A stretch of DNA of 64,000 nt, from contig DASZLX010000032.1 in assembly GCA_035552155.1 (NCBI GenBank), positions 56,049-120,048 on the forward strand. Reading direction: 5' to 3'. Every line of letters begins with the position of its first letter. Positions within the stretch are counted from its first letter, which is position 1. Position numbers and translations under genes: made by a program. This document shows positions 42,018 to 49,737 of this stretch, piece by piece. This DNA comes from DASXHY01 sp035552155. GTDB taxonomy: Bacteria; Verrucomicrobiota; Verrucomicrobiia; Limisphaerales; DASXHY01. A model generated the notes under the pieces. That model worked only from the letters and a program-made list of their open reading frames with translations, made no database searches and was not told where the DNA came from.

Positions 42018-44222
42018 ATGATGTACGAAGTAGTAACGTCCGCCCGTCTGAAAGGGTTGGCGCTCAGGATTCTGTTATGGGGATCATTAATTTTAACGCC
42101 TTTTCTTGCGGTAGGTGCCGGAAGCGTGAGCCTGATTTGGAACGCCAGCACTAATACGGGGATTACGGGCTATAATGTCTATTACGGCAGCGCGAGTCGC
42201 AATTACCCGAACCAAGTTTCCGCCGGTAACAACCTCAGTGCCGTGGTTTCCGGTTTGTCCAACGGAAATTACTTTTTTGCGGTGACCGCGGTGGACGCGC
42301 TCGGCAACGAGAGCGATTTTTCCAACGAAATCAATTACCAGATAGCCGGAGTCAATCAGCCGCCGACGATTTCCTCTATTTCGAGCCTGAGCGTAACTGT
42401 CGGCCAGACCATTGCTCCCCTCGCTTTCACGATCAATGACCCCGACAGCGGTCCGAGCAGTTTGATTCTCTCGGTCGTTTCCTCGAATCCGGGAATGGTG
42501 CCCAACGGGAACATTGTGTTCGGCGGCAGCGGCCAGAACCGCACCCTGACCATCACACCGGTCGACGGGCAGACCGGGGGCGCGGAAATTACGGTCACAG
42601 TGAGTGACGGGAGCCTGACCGCGCAGAGCAGCTTTGCGTTGAACATCCAGCCGGTTTCCTCAGGCAATCATGCGCCGACGATTTCGGCCATTGCCGACCA
42701 GAGCATCAATGCCGGTACGGCCGCCGGGCCGGTCGCTTTCACGATTAATGATCAGGACACGGGCGCGAGCGGTTTGACGCTCTCGGCGGTTTCCTCGAAT
42801 ACGGGATTGGTGCCGAATGGCAACGTCGTCTTCGGCGGCAGCGGCCAAAATCGCACCGTGACCGTCACGCCCCGAGCAGGCCAGACGGGAGCCGCGCAGA
42901 TTACCGTCACGGTAAGCGACGGGAGCCTGACCGCTCAGAGCAGCTTCACCGTGAACGTCCAACCGGTCGTCTCAGTCAACCATGCGCCGACGATTTCGGC
43001 CATCGCCGACCAGAGCGCTTATGCGGGCGTGGCCACTGGACCGATTGGTTTCACGATCAATGATCAGGATACGGGCGCGAACGGGTTGATCCTGTCGGCG
43101 GGTTCGTCGAATACGGGACTGGTGCCGAACGGGAACATAGTCTTCGGCGGCAGCGGCCAAAATCGTACAGTGACCATTACGCCGCTGGCGGGCCAGACGG
43201 GCGCGGCGCAGATTACCGTCACGGTGAGCGACGGAAGCCTGACCGCGCAGAGCAGCTTCGCCGTGAATGTTCAACAGTCCGCCGCACTGCCGACCGCGAG
43301 CGCGGGCAAGAGTACCTACAACGGATTGTTTTTTGACCCGGCCGGACTGCAACCGCAAAGCGCTGGCGCGGTTAAAATATCCGTGACGACTGGCGGCAGG
43401 TATTCCGGATCGGTGCAGATGGCGGCGGCCCGTTATTCTTTTAGCGGCCAGTTTGGCGCGCTCTGCCAGGGAACCGCCGTCATCCAGAGAAAGGGCGCCA
43501 ACTCGCTCAACGTCAATTTCACTTTGAAACCCGGGTCCTCGGGACAGCTCACGGGGAGCATGTCGGATGGCACCTGGACCGCGCAAATTCTCGGTGGCCT
43601 GGCGGCGTTCAATTCGAAAACGAATCCCGCGCCTTATGCGGGCAGTTACACCCTGGAAATCCCGGGCCAAGCCGCGCCGTTTTCGTTGGGCAATGGTTTC
43701 GGCTCCATCAAGGTGGATGGCAGCGGCAATGTGAAGCTGACGGGAATGCTCGCCGACGGCACGAAACTCAGCCAATCGGCGCCGCTTTCGAGCGATGGCA
43801 CCTGGCCGGTCTTTGTGCCGCTGTATTCCGGGAAAGGCCTGATCCTGGGCTGGATATCGTTCGTGAGCCGCGCGGGTGATGACCTGCACGGGACGTTGAG
43901 CTGGCTCAAGTTGTCGGTGCCCAACACGCGTATTTATCCCGGCGGCCTAGCCGTGGCGAGCGACGCCGTCGGTTCCGCATTTGTGCCAGGACCTCAACCG
44001 TTCGTTTTCGGCAGAGTGCAACTGCAATTGGGAGAGGCAGGCAACGGCTTGATCATGGCGCTTAAAGTTTCGCCCACGACGGGCCTGTTCAACGGCAACA
44101 TTCTGGATCGCGCCACCGGAAAACCGGAAAAGTTCCAAGGGGCTCTGCTGGACAAGGTGAACGCCGGCTATGGCTTTGTCCTCGGAACCAACCAAAGCAC
44201 GCCCGTCACGCTGATCCAGTAG
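42018..44222 (+). CDS. Secreted FN3 and Ig-like repeat protein
   Basis: A 734-aa exported protein. A signal peptide (LALRILLWGSLILTPFLAVGAG) leads to a fibronectin type III domain (about 35-110; GYNVYYGSASRNYPN), three 104-aa Ig/cadherin-like repeats (about 114-425) each with ISAIADQS...FTINDQDTG...VFGGSGQNRT...ITVTVSDGSLTAQSSF, and a C-terminal ~300-residue beta domain with GGLAVASDAVGSAF. No enzymatic motif is seen; the arrangement suggests adhesion or matrix binding. GGGGG lies 3-7 nt upstream of the ATG at 42018. The FN3 part is shared with the gene at 44427. Confidence 0.85.
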   Translation: MMYEVVTSARLKGLALRILLWGSLILTPFLAVGAGSVSLIWNASTNTGITGYNVYYGSASRNYPNQVSAGNNLSAVVSGLSNGNYFFAVTAVDALGNESDFSNEINYQIAGVNQPPTISSISSLSVTVGQTIAPLAFTINDPDSGPSSLILSVVSSNPGMVPNGNIVFGGSGQNRTLTITPVDGQTGGAEITVTVSDGSLTAQSSFALNIQPVSSGNHAPTISAIADQSINAGTAAGPVAFTINDQDTGASGLTLSAVSSNTGLVPNGNVVFGGSGQNRTVTVTPRAGQTGAAQITVTVSDGSLTAQSSFTVNVQPVVSVNHAPTISAIADQSAYAGVATGPIGFTINDQDTGANGLILSAGSSNTGLVPNGNIVFGGSGQNRTVTITPLAGQTGAAQITVTVSDGSLTAQSSFAVNVQQSAALPTASAGKSTYNGLFFDPAGLQPQSAGAVKISVTTGGRYSGSVQMAAARYSFSGQFGALCQGTAVIQRKGANSLNVNFTLKPGSSGQLTGSMSDGTWTAQILGGLAAFNSKTNPAPYAGSYTLEIPGQAAPFSLGNGFGSIKVDGSGNVKLTGMLADGTKLSQSAPLSSDGTWPVFVPLYSGKGLILGWISFVSRAGDDLHGTLSWLKLSVPNTRIYPGGLAVASDAVGSAFVPGPQPFVFGRVQLQLGEAGNGLIMALKVSPTTGLFNGNILDRATGKPEKFQGALLDKVNAGYGFVLGTNQSTPVTLIQ
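42357..43292 (+). repeat. Three 312-bp in-frame tandem repeats
   Basis: The phase-matched starts CA(G/T)(C/G)CGCCGACGAT lie at 42357, 42669 and 42981, exactly 312 nt apart. Units 2 and 3 are nearly identical over long runs, unit 1 is more divergent. The pattern implies recent duplication or gene conversion of units 2 and 3. Confidence 0.85.
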
Positions 44223-44273
44223 CATTCGCCGGTTTGTTTTCAAACCACTCGTACACAATCAGATGCGATTAAG

Positions 44274-44297
44274 AACCCCCTCACATAAAGGGGTTTT
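44274..44297 (+). terminator. Probable intrinsic terminator
   Basis: AACCCC (44274-44279) pairs with GGGGTT (44290-44295) around a 10-nt loop and continues into TTTT. A second small hairpin GGTTTG/CAAACC lies at 44231-44246. Both sit after the stop at 44222. Confidence 0.5.
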
Positions 44298-44366
44298 GGA
44301 TGAGGCCAATCGATCGATTCTCTCTGTCGACTTAAAGGGTCTTTGTAGGCCAAACACCGACAGGAG

Positions 44367-44394
44367 AATCAGCCCATTACGGAGGTGGCTGATT
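44367..44394 (+). promoter_or_regulatory. Leader stem-loop
   Basis: AATCAGCC and GGCTGATT form a perfect 8-bp stem with a 12-nt loop that displays GGAGGT, about 33 nt before the ATG at 44427. It may affect translation or be part of a longer leader structure. It does not match a riboswitch class that I can name. A separate GGGAG lies closer to the ATG. Confidence 0.35.
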
Positions 44395-44426
44395 GGGCTC
44401 TCACTGGCATTCTGGGAGTCCGTTAA

Positions 44427-44957
44427 ATGAAGAAGATTAGCTGGTTTGAATTTGGTTTGGTTGTCGTGGTGGCTTGGCTGTCAGCATGCGGCATCGCAAA
44501 ATGTGACTCCAGTGTTTCACTCCAGTGGAACGCTAACGCCGATCCGTCGGTGGTCGGTTACAATCTCTATTATGGCGGGGCCACTCGTGACTACACCAAT
44601 GCCATTGACCTCGGTCCCGCCACGAATACCCTCGTGGGCGGTTTGACCGAGGGGAAAACGTACTTCTTCGCGGTGACGGCCTACGATGCTTACGGGGATG
44701 AGAGTGATTACTCCGAGGAAACGATCTACATTGTTCCGGGATATCTCGTCCTGACTCCCGGGGCGAGTCCGGGGGCGGGTGTCCGTATTCAGTTTCCGGT
44801 CGCGTCGGGTCATTGGTACGAGATTCAGGAATCCCCGGATTTGCAGTCCTGGACCACCATCCAGAAAGTGCTCGGAAGCATGACCAACGGATGGGTGGAA
44901 TACGATCCTTCCCCGACCAATCAGGGTCCGCAATTTTTCCGACTGATACTTCATTAG
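44427..44957 (+). CDS. Secreted FN3 protein with C-terminal beta module
   Basis: A 176-aa exported protein, possibly a lipoprotein (LSACGIAKC). One FN3 domain (about 28-105; GYNLYYGGATRDYTN, YFFAVTAYDAYGDESDYS) is a clear paralogue of the FN3 domain in the protein at 42018. The C-terminal ~60 residues (VRIQFPVASGHWYEIQESPDL ... FFRLILH) are the same type of end module as in the SGNH-like protein at 17697. GGGAG lies 8 nt or so before the ATG. Function unknown; extracellular attachment is likely. Confidence 0.8.
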   Translation: MKKISWFEFGLVVVVAWLSACGIAKCDSSVSLQWNANADPSVVGYNLYYGGATRDYTNAIDLGPATNTLVGGLTEGKTYFFAVTAYDAYGDESDYSEETIYIVPGYLVLTPGASPGAGVRIQFPVASGHWYEIQESPDLQSWTTIQKVLGSMTNGWVEYDPSPTNQGPQFFRLILH

Positions 44958-45032
44958 ATTCTCAAGGCGTTCACTTCCATCGTCTTGGAAACCGACGGTA
45001 ATCTTGGCTTCGTTAGGTAGCTTTACGGATTC

Positions 45033-45048
45033 TGGCCGTGTACTTGCT
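45033..45048 (+). promoter_or_regulatory. Sigma-54-like promoter
   Basis: TGGCCGTGTACTTGCT has the -24 TGGC and -12 TTGCT elements of the sigma-54 consensus with exact spacing. Transcription would start near 45059, 28 nt before the GTG start of the response regulator. Sigma-54 control has been linked to exopolysaccharide/PEP-CTERM regulons in other bacteria, so the site suits its position at the head of this locus. Confidence 0.5.
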
Positions 45049-45086
45049 TGCTATTCCGTCGAAAGCCAGTTTTCATGATATAAGAA

Positions 45087-45764
45087 GTGAAACTATCGAC
45101 TGACCAACCTAAGCGGCAGCGGATTTTACTGGTGGACGACCACCCTTTGGTGCGTCGGGCGCTTAAGCAAACTATTGAGCGCGAACAGGATTTGACGATT
45201 TGTGGCGAGGCGGAAGATCGGGAAGAGGCGCTCGCCGTCCTGGAAAGCTCGGCCGCGAGCATGGCGATTGTGGATTTGACCCTGAAAAATTCGGATGGAT
45301 TGGAACTGGTGAAAGATATTCGGCAAAAATATCCCCAGGTTCTAACCCTCGTGTTATCAATGCATAACGAATCACTTCATGCCGAACGTGCCATCCGCGC
45401 GGGGGCCAATGGGTATATTTCCAAGCAGGAAGCTCCTGCCGAGGTGATGCGGGCGGTGCGCAAGGTATTGGGCGGCGAAATTTATTGGCCGGAGAAGGCG
45501 GTCGTCGAGACCTTCAACCGTCTTGCCGGCAGAGGGTTCGAGTCGAATGACGGTGCCACGGCGCGCCTTTCTGGACGCGAATTACAGGTTTTTGAATTGA
45601 TCGGAACTGGTGCTACTCCCGCACAAATTGCCGCAATTATGGACGTGGAGGTCAGCACCGTGGACACTTACCGGAGCCGGATCAAGGATAAGCTCAGCCT
45701 CAAAAGCGCAAACGAATTGAGGCATGAGGCGATCCGCTGGAACGTCGCCAAAAACACCCGCTGA
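45087..45764 (+). CDS. NarL/LuxR-family response regulator
   Basis: A 225-aa two-domain regulator. The receiver (about 12-130) has VDDHP, the phospho-acceptor Asp in AIVDLTLKNSDG, LSMHNE and GYISKQE; the C-terminal LuxR-type HTH (about 155-215) has LSGRELQVFELIGTGATPAQIAAIMDVEVSTVDTYRSRIKDKL. It probably activates the polysaccharide genes that follow or the secreted proteins before it. The start is GTG. No partner kinase is adjacent; the kinases at 26809 and 29052 are candidates. Confidence 0.92.
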   Translation: MKLSTDQPKRQRILLVDDHPLVRRALKQTIEREQDLTICGEAEDREEALAVLESSAASMAIVDLTLKNSDGLELVKDIRQKYPQVLTLVLSMHNESLHAERAIRAGANGYISKQEAPAEVMRAVRKVLGGEIYWPEKAVVETFNRLAGRGFESNDGATARLSGRELQVFELIGTGATPAQIAAIMDVEVSTVDTYRSRIKDKLSLKSANELRHEAIRWNVAKNTR

Positions 45765-45974
45765 AATGGTTCTCATTCAACGAATTAGAAATGCAGTTTT
45801 TCACGTCCCGGCAAGCCCCCGGGGGTGTAGGTGTTTTCCAGTACAAGACTTGTCGTGGCAAATAGCTACAGCAAAATCTGTATAAGCCACAAGTTTCCCA
45901 AAGAGCCGAGACGTGGTTGAATCACGCACGCCTTGGAACGGTTGTCGCAGGTTTTTCGGTTGGGTGAAGTTTTT

Positions 45975-46616
45975 ATGTCAGTTTTTGAGTCCAGAATTAT
46001 AGATTTCGGAGATGTCGAAGGCCGTATTTTCGCGGCACAGCCGGCATTTTCGCCCGCGCCTGCGGCGCAGGATACGCTGGCGTGGTATTGCGCGCGGACG
46101 AAGCCGAAGCATGAGCACATTGTGGCGGCGGGGCTGAAAAGAAATCTGGGCCTGGAAGTATTTCACCCGCGTTTGCGGATAGAACGGCCCACGCGGCGTG
46201 GAGTGGTGCGCGTGGTTGAGCCGCTGTTTCCTTGTTATGTATTTGTCCGTTGCAACATCGACGAGTCCCTGGACAACGTTCGGTATGTCAACGGAGTCAG
46301 CAGCCTGGTTCATTTCGGACAACGCATCCCGGTTGTCCCGGATGCCGTGGTGGACGAGTTGAAACAGTGTTTTGAATCGCAGGAACCGATGGACGTGGAG
46401 GAGCGTCTCGTCCCGGGCACTGAGGTGACGGTGGGCGAGGGTGCGTTTCATGGGTTTAACGGGATTGTATTGCGCGTCATGCCGGCGAAGCAGCGCGTGC
46501 AGATCCTGCTCGATTTTTTAGGCCGAACGACTTTGGCGGAAGTGGATCGCAAATCGCTGATTTTGGAAAACCGATCCATGGCCGAGATGATGCCTTCGCT
46601 GGCGATGGCGAAGTAG
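45975..46616 (+). CDS. NusG-like transcription antitermination factor (RfaH/UpxY/LoaP type)
   Basis: A 213-aa paralogue of NusG. The NGN domain (about 33-130) has WYCARTKPKHEHIVAAGLKRN and LFPCYVFVRCNI; a KOW domain (about 150-195) has PGTEVTVGEGAFHGFNGIVLRV. Such specialised NusG proteins ride on RNA polymerase and keep long polysaccharide operons from terminating early. Its place at the start of an ~18-kb co-directional locus fits. The Met at 45975 is chosen; a TTG-started longer frame (45933) adds residues not typical of the family. Confidence 0.9.
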   Translation: MSVFESRIIDFGDVEGRIFAAQPAFSPAPAAQDTLAWYCARTKPKHEHIVAAGLKRNLGLEVFHPRLRIERPTRRGVVRVVEPLFPCYVFVRCNIDESLDNVRYVNGVSSLVHFGQRIPVVPDAVVDELKQCFESQEPMDVEERLVPGTEVTVGEGAFHGFNGIVLRVMPAKQRVQILLDFLGRTTLAEVDRKSLILENRSMAEMMPSLAMAK

Positions 46617-46818
46617 GGGTGGTCTCAGTGGTTTGAGATCAAGCAACAGGGGTTTCCCAATTGGACGATGGGAAGGGGAAGTGAAAAGTGGGCGAAAATA
46701 GAATTCGCCTACAAGTGCGGAGCTTTGGACAACAATTAAACAGCGAAGCTTTCTGCATGTCTTTGTTCCCGGCGGTTTCAGTGTCGATGTAATTTTTGAG
46801 AAGACAGTGAATTCAGCT
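46617..46818. other. Intergenic stretch upstream of a possible leader gene
   Basis: The stretch is about 200 nt with no gene, no clear terminator and no recognisable ops or JUMPstart element. It is more A/T-rich than the surrounding genes and could hold the promoter of the polysaccharide operon. Confidence 0.35.
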
Positions 46819-46983
46819 ATGCATTTAAAAAATACCGCAGGCTTCCTGCTCAAGAAGGCGCTTCAGGCCTTGAGCCACGTTTTTGCCTGGAACGGCTTTA
46901 TTGTCTCTTCACGAGGTGGACAGACTTTCGATTCTTTCTCCGCCCGTCCCGCTTACGTGTTCTGTCGTATTCCCAGGAAATGA
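46819..46983 (+). CDS. Possible 54-aa leader or small protein
   Basis: An ATG frame of 54 codons starts MHLKNTAGFLLKKALQALSH and ends RIPRK, its TGA overlapping the sugar-transferase ATG as ATGA. The overlap is the same type of coupling seen between several gene pairs here. A weak GAGAAG lies about 14 nt upstream. Without similarity evidence it may be chance; if real it could couple translation of the initiating transferase. Confidence 0.3.
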   Translation: MHLKNTAGFLLKKALQALSHVFAWNGFIVSSRGGQTFDSFSARPAYVFCRIPRK

Positions 46984-47732
46984 ATCCCTTTTCTTCAGTC
47001 AACACCTGCCCTCTGCAAAGCCTGACGGCGTCCGGCGGCATCCCGTGGTGGAAACGCGCCCTGGATGTGCTTTGCGTGGTCCTGCTGTTGCCGCTGCTGG
47101 CGTTGGTGGGTTTGGTGGTGGCAGCGGTCATCAAGATCGTTTCGCCCGGTCCCATCTTTTTCCGGCAGGAGCGCATTGGCTATCGTGGCCGCCCGTTCAT
47201 GTGCTTCAAATTCCGCACCATGATCGTCAATGCGGATACGGATGTTCACAAAGGGCACCTGGAGGAATTGATTTCGTCCAATCTTCCCATGACCAAGCTC
47301 GACGGTGATGACCGGCGCGTGATTCCCGGGGGCATCTGGCTGCGTTCACTGGGCCTGGATGAATTGCCCCAGCTTATCAATGTGCTGCGCGGAGAGATGA
47401 GCCTCGTCGGGCCGCGTCCCTGCGTTTCCTACGAGTACGAAAAATATCTTCCGCGCCATCGCATCCGTTGCGCGACGCTGCCCGGCCTGACCGGTTTGTG
47501 GCAGGTGAATGACAAGAACAACACCACTTTCGAGGAGATGATGGATTTGGACATTTACTACGTCCACAACAAGTCTCTTTGGATGGACGTGAGCATTCTC
47601 GCTCGGACGTTTCCCGCAGTGCTTCTTCAAACCCGGGAAGTTCGGCGCAAGAAGAGGAATGCCTCAGAGACGGTGTTGGTGCCAGGAGCAACGGCAGCGC
47701 GTGCGGTGCGCTCGCCCGACCAGGCTTCCTGA
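46980..47732 (+). CDS. Undecaprenyl-phosphate sugar phosphotransferase (short PglC-like type)
   Basis: A 250-aa monotopic phosphoglycosyl transferase that starts glycan assembly by moving a sugar-1-phosphate from UDP-sugar to undecaprenyl phosphate. WKRALDVLCVVLLLPLLALV is the re-entrant membrane helix, PGPIFFRQERIGYRGRPF and FKFRTM are the family motifs, LGLDELPQLINVLRGEMSLVGPRP holds the catalytic Asp-Glu, and PGLTGLWQVND follows. It lacks the N-terminal membrane bundle of the larger WcaJ-type enzyme encoded at 56758. Confidence 0.93.
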   Translation: MNPFSSVNTCPLQSLTASGGIPWWKRALDVLCVVLLLPLLALVGLVVAAVIKIVSPGPIFFRQERIGYRGRPFMCFKFRTMIVNADTDVHKGHLEELISSNLPMTKLDGDDRRVIPGGIWLRSLGLDELPQLINVLRGEMSLVGPRPCVSYEYEKYLPRHRIRCATLPGLTGLWQVNDKNNTTFEEMMDLDIYYVHNKSLWMDVSILARTFPAVLLQTREVRRKKRNASETVLVPGATAARAVRSPDQAS

Positions 47733-47835
47733 GTTAGGGATTCTCGGGCAGGGCCACGAGTATCGGGTCACCTTACTTTCGCCGCGTACGGCGGCGCTTT
47801 CGAAACGTTCCAGACTCTTGGATTTATCACCTTTT

Positions 47836-47882
47836 CCGCCCGCTGAGCGCGGGCGCGACGCCGCGGCACGGCGTTTCTACCA
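47836..47882. repeat. Second arm of the RAYT-linked palindromic element
   Basis: CCGCCCGCTGAGCGCGGGCG followed by GACGCCGC/GCACGGCGT and TTCTACCA matches the right arm of the elements at 4886 and 5540 with a few changes. A G/C-rich hairpin at about 47777-47793 may be the remnant of the left arm. It lies between two genes of the polysaccharide locus, 42 nt before the next ATG. Confidence 0.55.
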
Positions 47883-47924
47883 GGTTTCGCAAGCGGAATT
47901 TCGTCGGTCAACAGAAGGAGAATT

Positions 47925-49199
47925 ATGACTAAGCCAATCAAAGTCGGCGTGGTGGGTTGCGGCTATTGGGGCCCGAACCTCATCCGCAACTTCCGGTCGC
48001 TTCCGGATTGCAACCTCAAGATGATGTGCGATCTCAGCGAAGACCGCTTGAAACATCTGAAGACCTTGTATCCGGAGGTCAAGGGCGAGACGGATTTCAG
48101 CCATATGCTCAACGGCGCCGGGCTGGACGCCATTGTCATCGCCACCAATTTGAAAGCGCATTACCCGATGGCCAAGGCGAGTTTGCTGGCGGGCAAGCAC
48201 ACCTTCATTGAAAAGCCGATGGCCGCATCGCTGAGCGAATGCGAAGAGCTATTGGCCATCGCGCAGCAAAAAGGACTGGTGCTCATGATCGGGCACACGT
48301 TTGTTTATTCGGCCGCGGTCAAAAAAATCAAAGAGATTGTCGAGTGGGGCGACCTGGGTGACATCCGTTATATTTCGGCGCGCCGCCTCAACCTCGGGTT
48401 GTTCCAGCGGGACATCAATGTGGCGTGGGACCTCGCCTCGCATGACATTTCAATCATTCTTCACATCATGGATGAAATGCCGATCAGCGTGAATTGCCGC
48501 GGCAGCGCGCACATCACGCCCGGCGTCGAAGATGTTACTTCCATGTGCCTGACTTTCCGCAAGGACCGCTCCGCCATCATTCACAGCAGCTGGCTCGATC
48601 CGCGCAAAATCCGGGAGATGACCATTGTGGGCAGCAAGCGGATGATTGTTTATGACGACGTGGCGCCGCTGGAAAAAATCCGCGTATTCGACGTGCGCGT
48701 CGAGCGTCCGCCGCATTACGACACGTTCGCGGAATTTCATTACGCCTACCATTACGGGGACGTTTATGCGCCGTATATCAAGCAGGAGGAGCCGCTCAAA
48801 ACCGAATGCCAGCATTTCCTTGATTGCATTCGCGAGAGCAAATCGCCGATGTCCAACGGCACCCACGGAGTGGAAGCGGTGAAAATCCTGGAAGCTTCCT
48901 CGCTGTCCCTGAAACAAAGCGGCAGCGCCGTCCGGCTGGATCAGGTGGAGGCGTTGCGGAATCAATCGGCGAATAAAGCGAATGGCCTGGCCATCGCGCG
49001 CAGCATCAACAACGGGATTTCCAAGGCGACGAGAATTCCCAAGTCCAACGGCATTTCGAAAACGCCGAGAATTCCCAAGCTCAACGGAGCGGCCAAAACC
49101 AACGGCAACGGTCATGGTAATGGCAATGGCAATGGCAACGGCGCGCGCGGAGGCGATTCAAAAACTTCCTATCGCTCGCTTCCGGAAGCGCAGGGTTGA
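47925..49199 (+). CDS. Gfo/Idh/MocA-family nucleotide-sugar dehydrogenase with low-complexity tail
   Basis: A 424-aa protein. Residues 1-345 are a normal Gfo/Idh/MocA oxidoreductase: VGVVGCGYWGPNLIRNF (NAD-binding), FIEKPMA (EKP motif), DLASHDISI with the catalytic His. It is most like WbpB/WlbA enzymes that oxidise C3 of UDP-GlcNAc-uronic acid. Residues 350-424 are an added tail with ISKxxRIPKxNG twice and a run of Asn-Gly repeats (GHGNGNGNGN), probably disordered. The hexapeptide acetyltransferase gene is next, 24 nt away, which supports the diacetamido-uronate assignment. Confidence 0.88.
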   Translation: MTKPIKVGVVGCGYWGPNLIRNFRSLPDCNLKMMCDLSEDRLKHLKTLYPEVKGETDFSHMLNGAGLDAIVIATNLKAHYPMAKASLLAGKHTFIEKPMAASLSECEELLAIAQQKGLVLMIGHTFVYSAAVKKIKEIVEWGDLGDIRYISARRLNLGLFQRDINVAWDLASHDISIILHIMDEMPISVNCRGSAHITPGVEDVTSMCLTFRKDRSAIIHSSWLDPRKIREMTIVGSKRMIVYDDVAPLEKIRVFDVRVERPPHYDTFAEFHYAYHYGDVYAPYIKQEEPLKTECQHFLDCIRESKSPMSNGTHGVEAVKILEASSLSLKQSGSAVRLDQVEALRNQSANKANGLAIARSINNGISKATRIPKSNGISKTPRIPKLNGAAKTNGNGHGNGNGNGNGARGGDSKTSYRSLPEAQG

Positions 49200-49223
49200 G
49201 GTAAAAGGGTTGTCGCCGCGCAC

Positions 49224-49715
49224 ATGAGCAAGGATTCCATGTTTCAGCAGATCGCCTCCGACGTAAAGTTGGGAAAGGGCGTGCGCATCTTTGGCTTCAC
49301 GAATCTGTACGGTTGCGAAATCGGCGATGACGTCAAGATTGGAACCTTTGTAGAAATTCAGAAGGGGGCGCGCATCGGCAATCGCTGCAAAATTTCCAGC
49401 CACACTTTTATCTGCGAAGGCGTGGAGCTGGAGGATGAAGTGTTCGTGGGCCATAACGTGACCTTCGTCAATGACCTTTATCCCCGCGCCACCAATGGCG
49501 ACGGCGGCTTGCAGCAGGAATCGGATTGGGAACGCGTTCCCACGCTGGTCAAGCGCGGCGCCTCCATCGGCTCCGGCTCAACGCTGCTCTGCGGCGTGAC
49601 GGTGGGCGAGCGGGCGTTGGTGGGAGCAGGCAGCGTGGTGACCAAGGACGTGCCCGCGTTCACGGTCGTGGCTGGCAATCCGGCGCGCGTCATCAAAACA
49701 TTGCCTCGCGAATAG
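49224..49715 (+). CDS. Left-handed beta-helix N-acetyltransferase (WbpD/WlbB-like)
   Basis: A 163-aa hexapeptide-repeat acyltransferase. Repeats such as IGDDVKIGTFVEIQKGARIGNRCKI and ASIGSGSTLLCGVTVGERALVGAGSVVTKDVPAF form the beta-helix; NPARVIK is the typical end. It acetylates the 3-amino group of a UDP-sugar in the WbpD family. It forms a pair with the preceding dehydrogenase; the matching aminotransferase would be the DegT protein at 33206 or one outside the window. Confidence 0.9.
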   Translation: MSKDSMFQQIASDVKLGKGVRIFGFTNLYGCEIGDDVKIGTFVEIQKGARIGNRCKISSHTFICEGVELEDEVFVGHNVTFVNDLYPRATNGDGGLQQESDWERVPTLVKRGASIGSGSTLLCGVTVGERALVGAGSVVTKDVPAFTVVAGNPARVIKTLPRE

Positions 49716-49737
49716 CCCGGTTGCGGTTCCAGAAATC

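Noticed and set aside
42357..43292. Possible CRISPR or satellite array
   Set aside because: The 312-bp units are in frame and encode Ig-like domains; no spacers.
44341..44400. Cyclic-di-GMP or other known riboswitch
   Set aside because: There are hairpins, but the conserved GEMM core and other class signatures are not present.
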